Part shown: one piece after another, positions 31,844-43,690 of the stretch
How positions within the stretch are numbered: the stretch's first letter is position 1
Layout of the letters: the number at the start of each line of letters is the position of its first letter
Source of the DNA: Ligustrum vulgare
Lineage: Eukaryota > Streptophyta > Magnoliopsida > Lamiales > Oleaceae
DNA: 64,000 nucleotides
Direction: 5' to 3'
Assembly (NCBI GenBank): GCA_963555705.1
Contig: OY743189.1
Coordinates: 6,837,501-6,901,500 of the forward strand
Translations under genes and position numbers: made by a program
The notes under the pieces: model-generated
What the model was told of the DNA's origin: nothing
The model's database searches: none
The model's input: only the letters and a program-made list of their open reading frames with translations

Positions 31844-33960
31844 AACTCCACATCCCCCGACCACCAACTCGTAGCAGTTGCCACTCTATCGATCTAGATC
31901 CATATAATGGGCTTCATGTATCAAGTGTTAATTAAATTATTTAAAGGTATTGAATATTATTTTATTTTATTTCAACTGTAAGGTCTAATGTTGATTTTCA
32001 ATCATGTTAAACAAAAGAAACCGATTCCTTTTCGTCTTTCCATAAGTTGTGATGGTGAGTGTCAAGTAGTGGCGAGAGGGACAGTGTTTCCATACGAACT
32101 TGGGACTGTGGTGTACCATCAACCACTCTTGACCGATCAAGTTAAAGTGTCGATTGATGATGTTATACATGGTGCGAAAGCATATCTTCTTCCAGTGCCA
32201 TCTCAATACCACACAACGGTGGGGGAAGCTATTGAAAGCTTCAGTCAATGACCTCAATATTTGGTGATTTTAGGACAGGTAATAATTTTTAGTTAAATAA
32301 AAACTTCTTTCAATATATAATACTTTTAAATTTATGTGAGACGTGCTATGATAAAAAATTTCTAATGCAGGAAGAGCCACCAAAACAGGAAAAAAAACCT
32401 GATAAACAAAAAAAGGCACAGAGTTTTGAAATATCATGTACCCTACGATCTCCGCTTGTTGATGATGCAACATTACAATGTCCGGATAATGATTTCAATC
32501 ACTATGGTCCTTAAAATGCATGTTGGTGTTGACTTCTTCTATTTGCCTTAGGACGCGATTGTGTTTCATCATATGGACGAGATAGGTATTTATGTTACGA
32601 TTGACGATGTCGCCGACTTCTTAAACTTGAGTGGTTGAATGTATCTATCGTGCAAGTACAAACACAATGTAATACTGCTTAACACAAATTTATAACTTCC
32701 ATTTAAAATTTCATTATTTATTTATTTATTTATTGGCTTAATTATATTTACGTACCTCCATATGTTGTGTAAGCAAATAGGAGTCGTGTCGATTAGATTT
32801 ACGTTTTCGTCACAGATTGCATCAATTAAGGTAAAAACTAATGCAGATAGCGTTATTAAGTACATGGCTAAAACCATGCGAACACTGAAATCCAAGCAAT
32901 ACATTCTAGCACCGTACTTTCAAGAGTAAGACCATTAATATTCTTTCTTTCTTACTTAGTTTGAATCATTTGATATTTAAAGGTGTATTTACACGTTCAT
33001 AATACGTAGGAATCACTAGATTTTGTTTTTTATTTATTCTCAATCCTATACGGTGTACTTCATAGATTTACCGTAGTTAAATAAGCGTAAAATAGACATC
33101 AAGGTGTCATTGAATATGTAAGCAATTATTGACTTGATCATGCCTTTTTGTTTAGTGCGTGGTGGACAAGTTTTGATAGTTTTCATAGAATAATTGTAGA
33201 GGTTTTGAGGTGAAATTTATGTGTTTGTGTTGTGATTATTGCGTTGGTTATACTTTTTGTTTAATGCATAGTGAATAAGTTGCGGTAGTTTTTAATAGTA
33301 TTAATTGTTGAGATCTATTTTGATGTGAATTTGATGTGTTGTGTTGTGATTATTGATAAATTGGGATAGTTTTCAATGTTAGTGTCTCTCTGCAGGTTGG
33401 TTATGTTCAATTTATAGAGGAGATTTTGTCAGAATCTCTATTGCAATTTTGAATTAATTTGTTATTATTTTATAACTCTTTCATATTTATTGAAAGTTTA
33501 AGGCTCTTAGAATGTTCTGGGCATGTGGTGGCAAGGGACAATAGACAATGTATCTTGGAAAAGAATTAAGGTATGAAAACTTTAATTTAAAAGTTACTAC
33601 AATTTCTGAATTAGTGCCATATATATTTCTATTTAGTTATAAGAATATTAATAATATTTTGTTTTTAATGTGAAATTTCAGTATCCTCAGCAATCCGGAG
33701 GTTCTGAGTATGACTATTATGTTATGAGAAACATGTATGAGATAGTCACAGACTATTTTCAATTGACTTTAGATAATGTATTATAAGTTATTGAATATTA
33801 CGTATTGCTTAATTATGAATTTATAATTTATTAACAAATAACTAATGATTCATTTTAATTGTTTGTAGGCATCTTATAAAGAATCATACTCAATGGATGT
33901 GATCAACAAGAGAAGAAATTTATTGGTCAAATACTTCATTGATGAGCGTATGTAAATTTT
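31844..33960 (+). pseudogene. CACTA-1 second gene, C-terminal part (DUF8039 and Ulp1-like protease)
   Basis: An open stretch at about 32006-32250 reads PIPFRLSISCDGECQVVARG and VKVSIDDVIHGAKAYLLPVP, matching the DUF8039-type domain found next to Ulp1 domains in plant CACTA elements. Then come a linker with SPLVDDATLQCP (near 32455), VGVDFFYLP and VTIDDVADFLNLS, and an exon at about 32745-32925 (QIGVVSIRFTFSSQ, KSKQYILAPYFQE). The C48 peptidase end is at 33680-33955 (YPQQSGGSEYDYYVMRNMYE, SYSMDVINKRRNLL). The position that normally holds the nucleophile Cys is Tyr (codon 33709-33711) and the next residue is Asp instead of Gly. With stops and missing His/Asp blocks, it is a dead protease. Confidence 0.75.
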
Positions 33961-34080
33961 TTTATGTAGATATGTAAATATTTGTAACTAATTAAAAAAA
34001 CTAATGTAAATATAAAACTAATTTGTTGATATATTTAATTTTACTAAGCAATAGTAGATGTAGGATTTTTGCAGGATATT

Positions 34081-34285
34081 TGTTATAATAATAATAATAA
34101 CAATAACAATAACAACAACAACGAAAAGACGTCGGTTGTGGATGGACAATCGACAAATATAGTTGAACTACATGCGTCGGTTGTAAAGCCACAACCAACT
34201 CATATTGTGCATACTATATGCATCACTACCAAACACGTCACTTTTACAACCGACGCGTATTTGTCCTGTACAACCGATGTGTATG
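34081..34285. repeat. CACTA-1 right subterminal repeats and (AAT/AAC)n tract
   Basis: A trinucleotide tract at 34084-34122 is followed by inverted GACGTCGGTTG / CAACCGACGCG / GCGTCGGTTG copies at about 34126, 34171, 34245 and 34268. They match the subterminal motif of CACTA-2, which in this class of element is the transposase-binding site. Confidence 0.75.
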
Positions 34286-34325
34286 ACTTATAAAAACATA
34301 CATGTTTTTTATGTGTCTTCCCTAG

Positions 34326-34926
34326 AACCAAAGGGAAAAATAATCTTTATATCATGGAGGGCTAAAGTAGTAAATGAAAGCTTTTTGTTATTTATATTTC
34401 TTTTTAAATCCATTAAAAGTATTTTTGTTGTGGATTTTAGTAAGTCAGAAGCCTTTTGAAAATGGCCACCCATGTAAGTCATCCCATTTTTTTTGTCAAT
34501 GGGATGATAATGTTAAATTTGTAATATAGATACTTATTTTTTTAGTATTGTTAGAACTTGGAAATCCTATTGAAATGATATGTACAAAAAAATAAATAAA
34601 TAAAAATAAACTTTCGTTTATGTAGTATTTTGTGAAATCTTTTTATTTTAATGGAAAGAAAGTGTTATGTTTCCTATGAATTTCCTTGAAAAGGCCTATA
34701 GTGATTCTTAGTGTGTAATACATGAATTAAAAGGATTTTCAAATAAGCAAAGTTTTTTTTTTTTTGTTATAAAACAATTTATTTAGGGAAATTCTGAGGT
34801 CGTGACAAATTTGCCATATTTACTTTAGGGTTCAAAATTGCTAGTATTCCATGAATAGTCTCCAAAAAATGACATACAAGTCTTGACTCAATCCATGATT
34901 ATTGTGTGTTTGTTTAGTCAACATGA
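34326..34926. other. Unannotated AT-rich spacer
   Basis: No ORF, LTR end or TIR that I can support. Lies between the eroded CACTA-1 right end and the Tat-like LTR. Confidence 0.5.
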
Positions 34927-37262
34927 TAAGTGTATTTTATACACTTATTTAAGCGTCAAAAGTTGGATTTTATATGTTAGTTTGAGAATATTTGCTACTC
35001 ATTTAGTTATTATTTGTTTATATTTCAGAAATATCCTAAAGTCTAGAAAATAAAAGAGTTGAAGCAAAAACAAGTCAATTGGATAATAAAGTGCTAAACT
35101 ATACAAATGAAGAATTAATGAAGTCAATCAAGGTGTAAAGTGGAGCTAAAGTGGAAGAATGAAAAAGTTCGAGAGCTTAATTGAAGAAATCAAGAGAAGA
35201 AAGAAGTATATTTGAAGAAATCAGAAGTTCAAGGAATAAAGTGTACAAATCAAATGAAGAAGGACCAAATTGCAAATATTTAATTATTGATTCGGACCAA
35301 GATACGATACTTGAAGATTGCTAGAGTCAATTGGATGCAATTAGAAGTCAAAAATGAATGAAATGTGATATTACCATAAATTGATTCTAATCAGACAAGA
35401 TTTTTAGCAGATTTTTAGTCAGACTTTGAGACCTATTTTTGGGATAGTAAAGGTTCGAGTTGTAAAAATTGTATTTCAAGAAGCGTTGTACCGCTTTAAG
35501 TTATATTACTAACGCAATTTGAATCATCTCAATGGGATATGAGAAGAGAAATATATGATGAAAATACTGGCAGCTGTGCAAAGACGATGCAAATTCTGCT
35601 TTCCTTATTTGATTAGGACTCTTTCGCATCCCAATATTAACATGATTTTGACATAACTTGTAGTGACCAGAAAATTTAAGTTTAACGATGAATTTTATGT
35701 TAATAGTTCAAAAGTATTTTAATGAGCTTGTCACATCACTACGACACTTCCAAATGTTTTAAATAAATTCTTGGTCACGATATGATGTTACATGCTCTTT
35801 CCTAGCAATTATTTTGGTCAATTGTGAGAAATATTTTTATCATGTTGCATGTTCGAATTTGAACCATTTTAAAGTATCGAATTTTATTAGTCGAGCCAAG
35901 ATATTTTTAAGTGTTTTAAATTAATGTCTTTCTTTTTTGAAAACGATAATTTTAATCAGACCAAATATTTAAGATATTTTAAAGGTTGATAAAAGTATAT
36001 TAACACTGGAGTCATTTTATAGCTTAAATTAAATAATGAAAGTCGGACTCGAGAAAAAATGATCTTGATCGAGGTCGACCTACGTATTTTCTATTTAAAG
36101 AAAAATGAAACTTTTATAATATATTATATTATTATTTAATTGTGAATAACCTTAAAGTATATACATATGCAAATACGCAAAAGTGGTGGACGTTGCAAAC
36201 ATTTAAGAAGTTGGTAGATATTTTGATGTAATCAGTTGATATACACGTCCCATTTTCCATGATTTTAGCCACTTTTTTTAAACCGTTTTTCCATCCACTT
36301 CTCTACCCAAATCTTTTACCGTTGCACGCGCATGATAAAATTTAAGTAAGCATTTTATTTTTATTTTTTTATCCCAACCAACTTCTCACTCAAGGTCATA
36401 TTGCAGATTACTTTCTTCTTGTTTCTTTCCAAGTCCCCCTCCCTCACAGTCAATTAAATTTTTTATTCTTTTGTGACTCAACACTACACGTTTTTGGCAA
36501 TTAAAATACATTGGCAAGCTTTTGATTTTGGGTGATTGTGCATTTTAACTTCACGTGCGTTTCAACTCAACAATTTTTGAAAAATTTAAGATAGTATCCT
36601 ATCCTGTACACAAGTGGTTACGCTTTTAAATTATATAGTATCCTAGCATGAAATTTGTGTCAATATCTTATGATTGATGAAATGCATAGATATTATGTGC
36701 TAACACTAGTACAAAAAGGCATAAAAAAATGAGGAAAATACGTCGACTTTTCAAAAAATCGACGCATAAAATAGGACGGTGACATTTTCGTAATTAAAAT
36801 TTAGGAACAGGCGTCGGTTTCTATTTTAAACCAACGCGCAAAGTGGGACCGGCCGACTTTGCGCGTCGGTTTACCTTGAACCGACGCGAGAAACCGGCGT
36901 TTCTCGCGTCGATTTTTCCAAAAAAACCGACGCCTATTCTTATAAATTTTTCCCGGTATTTTCATACACACTCTCGCGCCTCTTTCTCTCTTTCAGTACA
37001 CTTCTCTCTATACTCTCACGCCTCTCTCTCTCACAATTCACTCTCACAATTTCTCTCTACTCTCACGCCTCTCCCTCTCTTGTGAACGTCGCCGCCTCCA
37101 CCGCCCTCACTCTTCTACCGCCGCCTCCACCGCCCGGTACACTTCTACGGCCGCCACCTCCTACATTGTAAGACCCGATTCTCATTTTTGTTTATAAGTA
37201 TGTATATGTATTTGTGTATATATATTTATGTGTATATATATGTGTCTGCGTGTATATATATA

Positions 37263-37265
<3 letters not shown>

Positions 37266-37303
<38 letters not shown>

Positions 37304-37316
37304 TTGTGTGTGTATG

Positions 37317-37354
<38 letters not shown>

Positions 37355-37364
37355 TATGTATGTA

Positions 37365-37426
<62 letters not shown>

Positions 37427-37436
37427 TATATTTGTT
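37266..37436. repeat. (GT)n and (TA)n microsatellites in CACTA-2
   Basis: A GT tract at 37266-37301 and TA tracts at 37324-37351 and 37374-37421. Short reading frames of Tyr/Ile/Cys/Val across them are artefacts. Confidence 0.95.
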
Positions 37437-37998
37437 ATTATATAAATATGATAATTACATGTTAATATGTATAAATGTGTTAATTAAATTTTAATATATA
37501 TAAATTTGGGTGTTAAATTTTTATTGTTGATTTTAAGTTAGTAGATAGATAAATTTTAATATTTTAATTATTGGAGTTGGAATTACGAGATATTAAGTCA
37601 TGAAATCTTAGCTTCACTTTTTAGGAATTGAGAATGGATTTCGAATTAAACTTGGAGTAGTGACTTAATATCTCATAATTTCAGGCCACGACGTGCAGTG
37701 ACCTGGGTCATTGCAGGCCACGTCCAGGTCATATAATATATATTCAAAAAAAAAAAAAAAAATTTTAGGCATCGGTTCTAAAGATAAAACCGACGCCTAA
37801 AGTCCCAAAAAAAAAAAAAAAAAAAAAAAACTTTGTGCGTCGGTTTGTATAAAACTGAGGCCAAAAGCTGTTTTGGGCGTCGGTTCTAAAATTAAAACCA
37901 ACGCCCAAAACCGACTTTGGGCTTCGGTTTTATACAAAAACCGACGCCCAAAGTTTTTTTTTTTTTATATATTTTAGGCGTCGGTTTTAAACTAGAAC

Positions 37999-40542
37999 TG
38001 TAGCGCCCCGAGTTCTAAATACCCGATTTGCCACGTCATTTTCTGATCTAACTTTTAAAATAATATTCTAGCGGAAGAAATCACTGAAATTCGTTTTTTG
38101 GCAACATTAAATCAACTGTAAGGGTCAATAAAATTCGAGAACATTTAGGAAATAATTCAAAATGACTAATCGAGTCATTAATAATACAAAACATTCGGCA
38201 ATGCCATAATTCTTCAAATAATTGAAAATCTCAAAAATAGCCAAAGTTTAGAAATATGGATCATCAAAATAAGATTCTCAATTATTTAACGACTATTGCC
38301 ACTATCATCCATCATTGGCCACCTTCTCCGAAATCTGCAAATGTTGTTAAAAATAGACGTGAGCATTTCATAGAAATACTCAGTAGACTCATCGTCCATT
38401 AATTAATCTACAATATAATTGAACACATAAATGCAGACTCTTTAGAAACATAGGGTGTGGGTAGTCTCTTCTTGTGCATTAAAGCACGGGGCTTCTTTTG
38501 AAAAATCATAGGCTCTTTAAAATCATAGGGTGTGGGTAGTCTCGTCTCGTGCACATAAGGCACGTATGTTATGCATAACATCATCATTTATCTTGCAAGA
38601 TATTCTCTTCTTTCTTTCTCATGCATAAAGCAAGTAAGTTATGACAAGCATAACAACATAATTATTTTCGAAGAAATACATTCTCGTCTCTTTTCATAAA
38701 ATTGACTTTCACATAAGTCACATAACATACACATTCACATGCAATCATAATTTAAATCAATTAATAGGGGCGAGTCTACCTTAAATTTGACGAGTGCAAA
38801 GTTGAGCGGGAAACGACTTCCATTCTTTAATTCTCCGTACGCTTCGTCTAGCCAATTAGATGATTAAGTCGAATTAGTCTTTGGAAATCTGTAGTTTAAA
38901 AATGATAATTTACAATTTGGGGACTAAACTGAATACTTTGAAAGTTGAGGGACTAAAATGAGTATCTTGAAATTTGAGGGACTAAAACGGATAATTTGAA
39001 AGTTGAGGGACTAAAACGGATAATTTGAAAGTTGAGGGACTAAAATGTAAATCTTTTAAAACTTGGGCTGAAACTCAAAATGGATATTAAATCGTGGGGA
39101 TTGAGATAAGAAATTTTAAAAATGAAAAGCTTTTAAAAATCATTTAAAAACTTAAGGACTGAAATTATAAGTTTTAAAGCTGAAAGGACTGGAATAAAAC
39201 ATTTTTAAAACATAGGGACCAAAGTGTAAATTCTGAAAGTTAAAATATTAAAATCAAAATATTATTATCAGATCTTGACTCTCTCTCTCTCTCTCAACAC
39301 TCTCTCACCAAGCGAAACGAGGCTGCGAAATTGAAATCCGGTAGTTGCACTGCGGCGCCAATCCGCCGGCGATATCACCGTCGTCTTGTGGCGGGGACAA
39401 GGAGAAGGCATTGGTAGTAGGAAGGGCACGATTGGGGTACTGATTCGAGGTGAAACCGTGGCTCTAGGTGTCGGAAGTTCGTAGTTTTCCGGCGATAATC
39501 CGGTGGAAAAACGATCTGCAGCTGAGGTAAGTACTTGGGGTTCATCTATTATTGGGTAATTGGTTTGATTTTGGTTGGGATTGGGCAGTGATGATGATGG
39601 GTGTGTGTGGTGGTGTCGCGGTGGGATTGTGGCGGTTTCGAACGGTGGTTGAGGTGGAAATGGGTGGTGGCTGCGTTGGTGTTGTTGATGATGAAGGTGA
39701 ATGAGGTGAGTGGGCTGTGGCTGGGCAGTGGACGAAAGTGGTGGTGGTGGTGGTGGTGACGGGTTGTGCAGGGGGTTGGTCTTGGCCGGTTGTGGTAGCA
39801 CTGCAGTAGGTTGTGGTCGATGAATGGTGGTTCTTGGTTTGGGCGTGGAGACAGAGGTGAGCTTAGGGTGGCTTGGTGACGGTTTGGAGTGGTGAAGCTG
39901 TTGTTTGGTCGAGGTGGTGGTGACTGCTTGCGGTGGGAGTATTGACGGTACTTGGGTGGAGGCGGCGGCTTGGCAGTGGACTGGTGGGGCGATGAGTTGC
40001 TGCAATGGTTGGTCTTGGCCGCAGGGTAAGGGCTGCGTGAAGGGGCAGTGGGTGATGGATGCATTGGTGTTTGGGTTGAGGGAGGATGTATAGGGAGTGT
40101 GAGGATGAATTATGAAGTTGGTGGGGCCGTGGGGGTATGGGTTGAAGTTTGGAGGAGTTGGTGATGTATAATGGAGTGGGTGGAAGTATGGGGTGGAAGT
40201 ATGTGATGGATGTGATTGATGGAAAGTTTGACAAGTAATACACGAAAATCGAGGAAATTCGTACGCGAGAATCAACTAGGTCGGAAATGAATCTGATAAA
40301 ATGAGCTTGACGTAATTTAAAATTTAAAACGGTTTGAAAAGAATAATTTAAATAAATAATTAAAATAATATAATTTTTTTGAAATTCGAAATTTAATTAA
40401 AATCGAATTGACTTTACATTTCTCGACTTGGCTAGACGAACGCGTCGTGACGTTAACTTAAAAATGGGCGAGATCGTAGCGACACGGTTTTCGAAACTTT
40501 GAAATAATTATTAAATTGAGTGGAAAATTCTTGGTCGCTACA
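37999..40542 (-). repeat. Tekay-like solo LTR (2544 bp) inside CACTA-2
   Basis: Perfect TSD AGAAC (37994-37998 and 40543-40547). Ends TGTAGCGCC and GGTCGCTACA. Orientation is minus, because the right end reversed (TGTAGCGACCAAGAATTTTC) matches the U3 start at 5888. It contains five 29-bp units (38919-39060), a CT tract at 39280-39296 and a GC-rich block at 39300-40200 with an AGGTAAGT splice-donor consensus on the + strand at about 39525. A proline-rich minus-strand frame at 39268-40275 is a composition effect. Confidence 0.9.
38919..39060. repeat. Five tandem 29-bp repeats in the solo LTR
   Basis: Units carry GGGACTAAAA followed by an ATNTTTGAAAGTTG-type tail. Spacing 29 bp, the middle two nearly identical. 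Related GGGACTAAA units occur in the LTR at 46295 (46930-47265). Confidence 0.85.
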
Positions 40543-42704
40543 AGAACCGACGCCCAAAGCTGACTTTGGGCGTCGGTTTACAACAGAAGCCTAAAGTCGA
40601 GACTTTACGCGTCTGTGTCATATGCGTCGCAGCTACAACCGAGGCGTATTCCGTTTTCCAACCGACGCGAATTCCTATTTCTGTACTGGTGTAATTTATT
40701 TATTGGCATGCTGTGAAATTATTTATGATGAGATTATGATTGATGATTGAAGGTAATCATCTAATATGTTATGATTGAAGGTAATCACAATAAAATTTAT
40801 TAACTGACCATGTTAAAATGTTTTCCAAAGATGAAAGTTGATATTGACATATAATCAAATGTTGGTATATTTTTAATCTCATTAGCATGTGTATATACTA
40901 CTGAGTATTTATTCGAAATGCTCATATTTATAAACTTTACAGATTGAAGGACTGGACACGGAGTGATGGCGGGCAGTAGTGAATGAAATTTAAATTCTTA
41001 TGCATTTACGTTTGGACTTATTTATTTTAATTTTGCAATACATTTTTAAGGCTCGAAAAAGTTCTTGGAATGTAATTCTTGATCAATTAAATGTTACTTT
41101 TGGAAAAATGTATACTTTGATTACTGTCTGGAAAATTTCAAATTTTGGGTTGCACTTTGAAAATTTACTGCAGGTTGTATATTTACAATTTCTGAGTGTT
41201 TCAAAATAAAAAATGACCCTTTATGTATTATCTATCGCATGGAACTGAAATTAGGTCATTTAGACCCCAAATTTTTATATGTTGTATTTATATGAGTTCT
41301 TGATAATTTAAAAAAAAAATTCATAATTTTTAGACATCGTTTTCCATTTTAAATATTTTTTACAAACAGACTCCATTACTCGGGAAAAATGGCATAAGTT
41401 GCTGAATTTGTGTATAACCTCTTCAAACGGTTTATTTCGTAATTTTTATAAGTCAATTGGAAATAAAGTTTTAACATTTTGAAAAAAAAATAGTTATTAT
41501 TTCAATCTAATTTATTTTTCCTAAATTTATTGTTTTCAAAATTATAACGTGAACGAGATTATGTTTGATAACGCGTTGGGTTAAAAGATAATTCGAGACG
41601 TTACATAATTTCACCTTTACTATATAATAGACTACTTGGGCAACAAAGAGGAGAAGCTAGGTTAGATACCACATTCTGCATAATAATTGAGCGAAAAATG
41701 AGGTGCATATCAAGATCTACATCAAATTCAAGATCTCTCCCTCAAGAAGTTTAATTTCTACATCCGGGTCAAGAATTCCATGAAATCTTCTTGTTTATTT
41801 ATTCTTTCAATTATGTATCCAGGCTAGTTAGTTATGTTAGAGTCATGATGATATTTTACTTTTCGGATTTTAGGTTTTGATTTATTGTTTAATGTATATG
41901 ATTCATGGGTTTGAGCAATTAATTCGCACTTTTATTATCATATGATTATTTGGCCAATTATTGTATGATTGTTGTGGTATTTTTCTAAAGTTCGAAAGAT
42001 TAGGATTACATTATACATGTTTTAATTTACACAAAGTTCGATATGGGATAGAAATATATCCCTATGCTTTGTATAATCTTCAATAGTGTTCACAAAACGA
42101 TATTGCTTTCTTATATGTCTGGATTCGTCACAAAAATATCGTCTAATCCTTCATAGAAAAATATTTTAATTCACCGTTCGAAAAAGGGTTTTAATAAAAA
42201 TAGGAACATAGATTTTCAAAACCCCATGAATTGTAGTTAGACGTTTAAATCAATGCATAAACGATGGAAGTAAAATGGATTCTCGGCTCTAGCATGTTTA
42301 TTTCATTGTTTTAATTGTTCAAACTTGTTTATTTATATTCATTAGTTATTTCAAAAACTCCAAATTCAAATCAAATTTTGATAATTCCAGTTAAGGTTAA
42401 TAATCTAAATACAATTGGGAACGATACACGGACTCATATCAACTTTATTACTTGTGCGATCCTTACACTTGCGGTTCACAAGAAGTTTTTGGTACCATTT
42501 CCGGGATTGTAGTTTAAATTTATTTTTAGATTACTTTCACTAATTCGGACTTTTTATTTATTATTTTTTTTTTGTTTTTGTTTTTGTTTTTTGTTTTTAT
42601 TTTGTTACTTTTGGTTAGCCACCACAATTCTAAGCCTTTCTATTTTTTATTTTCTTTCTAGGTATATTTGATTCTACCATTGGCTTGTAATAAACAATCT
42701 CAAC

Positions 42705-43322
42705 ATGGATTATGAAGACATGCTCGGAGAATATCCAAGTTGTGAATTTTGTTACAAGATGCATTGTAATGGACAATGCTTGGATGCGAGCAATAGTTTG
42801 ATTTCGTCAAAACTTATTGTGTTTAGACAGTACTTGAAATGCGGACAACAAGCAATTGACACATCGGATGCAGGTTACATGCTCTTTGCAAATTTTGTAC
42901 TGAAAGATTGGAATGAGGACATCACTCTTATAGGAAATGGTCCTCCACTATTGGATGATAAGGTAATTGCAAAATACTATAATGAGCTTGCCAAATTGGA
43001 TGAAGATTATATACTTGTGGGAGATGCCATGTAATGTAGTGAATTTCAAAATTGGGGGTATAATCCACTCGTGGAAATTAATATGAAAGATTCTCCACTG
43101 CCTTTAGAACTTAATGAAGGACTGGTCATTCAATCCAACGATGAGCCAACTATTGAAGAAACATTTGAAGAGAATGACCAGTCAATCATGATGGAGCTAA
43201 ACAAAGATGTGATCATCAATGAGGAAAAAATCAACTTACATTGTTTTGATTTGGTTGATTGTCAAAAAACTGATTTCATGATTAAACCCGATGAGGAGGT
43301 AGAAACCTTCATTAAAATATGA
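42705..43322 (+). pseudogene. Uncharacterised ORF just inside the Tat-like LTR
   Basis: Two open stretches in the same frame (42705-43031 and 43035-43319) separated by a single TAA at 43032-43034. The first starts MDYEDMLGEYPSCEFCYKMHC and holds a compact Cys/His cluster (C-x2-C-x3-H-C-x3-C) near residues 13-24. The second is acidic (TIEETFEENDQS, KPDEEVETF). Codon use is AT-rich like the rest of the element. Placed about 220 bp after the LTR, it may be the element's first internal gene, in the place where Tat-like elements carry gag or an extra ORF. I do not recognise the family. It could also be a single protein with one nonsense mutation. Confidence 0.5.
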
Positions 43323-43690
43323 ATTGGGTGAAAAAGAAAAGTCCTATAATATGAAAAGGTGCAATTTTAAGTTTTGGAGATTAAATGAGGAGTGGAGCAA
43401 AGCCAAACGAAAGAAAATGGGCAAGGCAACCCAATTTTCAAACCTTTTTATTTCTTATGCTTTTATTTATCACTTTGTTATTTGCTTGAGATCTTAGTTG
43501 TAGGATTGCATGCATCTTGCTTTGCATCTTTACATCTTTGATATGTTTCATTTCTTTCTATTTCATTAGTTAGTTTATCATCATGATCCTAAAAAAAAAA
43601 ATTGAGCCTTAAATCAAGCACAATGTTCAGTATAGTTTTACATGCATCACGAGACACTTAGAATATTTCATGCATAAACTATTCCGTTCA
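43323..43690. other. Remainder of the Tat-like interior, boundary unresolved
   Basis: AT-rich, no ORF. Somewhere near 43680 it gives way to the pyrimidine-rich LTR of the next Ty3 element. Neither a TSD nor an LTR start was found. Confidence 0.4.

Larger units (their letters stand above)
16511..34325 (+). mobile_element. CACTA-1: large decayed En/Spm element
   Basis: The left end reads TACTAGTACAAA (a CACTA terminus with its first C changed to T) followed by CGTCGG/CCGAC subterminal motifs (16540-16770). After a nested Tat-like element (16781-23990) come a pyrimidine-rich 5' region, a TNP2-type transposase (25567-28700), a second gene of the Transposase_24 plus Ulp1 type (28880-33960) and right subterminal repeats with GACGTCGGTTG / CAACCGACGCG (34125-34285). 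The right terminus is eroded and its coordinate is approximate. All coding regions are broken. Excluding insertions it would span roughly 9 kb. Confidence 0.8.
36704..40691. mobile_element. CACTA-2: non-autonomous CACTA element
   Basis: Left end CACTAGTACAAAAAGGC, right end (reversed) CACCAGTACAGAAATAGG; 3-bp TSD TAA at 36701-36703 and 40692-40694. Subterminal CGTCGGTTT/AAACCGACGC motifs, many as inverted pairs, fill 36740-36940, 37765-37990 and 40545-40670. Without the nested solo LTR it is about 1.44 kb and has no transposase. The left 150 bp resemble CACTA-1, so CACTA-1-type proteins could once have moved it. Confidence 0.92.
35659..41605 (+). repeat. Tekay-like solo LTR with nested CACTA
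   Basis: Starts TGTAGTGACCAGAAAATTTA and ends ATAATTCGAGACGTTACA; flanks TAACT (35654-35658) and TAATT (41606-41610) form a TSD with one mismatch. Excluding the CACTA, the LTR is about 1960 bp. It includes the CTACTGAGTATTTATTCGAA block (near 40900) also seen, reversed, in the LTRs at 37999 and 46295. Confidence 0.78.
34927..42480 (+). repeat. Tat-like 5' LTR (about 1.6 kb of its own sequence), interrupted
   Basis: The start TGATAAGTGTATTTTATACA matches the start of the E4 LTR on its own strand. The end ACACTTGCGGTTCACA, preceded by GATACACGGACTC, matches the E4 LTR end, and the next bases (AGTTTTTGGTACCATTT) are the Tat-type primer-site region. Homologous parts lie at 34927-35658 and 41606-42480; a 5.95-kb insertion separates them. 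It is followed by an internal region, so this is a 5' LTR in + orientation. The 3' LTR is not in the window. Confidence 0.75.

Noticed and set aside
37188..37445. Cys/Val/Tyr/Ile-rich frames
   Set aside because: Direct translation of (GT)n and (TA)n microsatellites.
39268..40275. 335-codon proline/threonine/histidine-rich frame on the minus strand
   Set aside because: Lies in the GC-biased block of a solo LTR; three frames are open at once, so it reflects composition, not coding.
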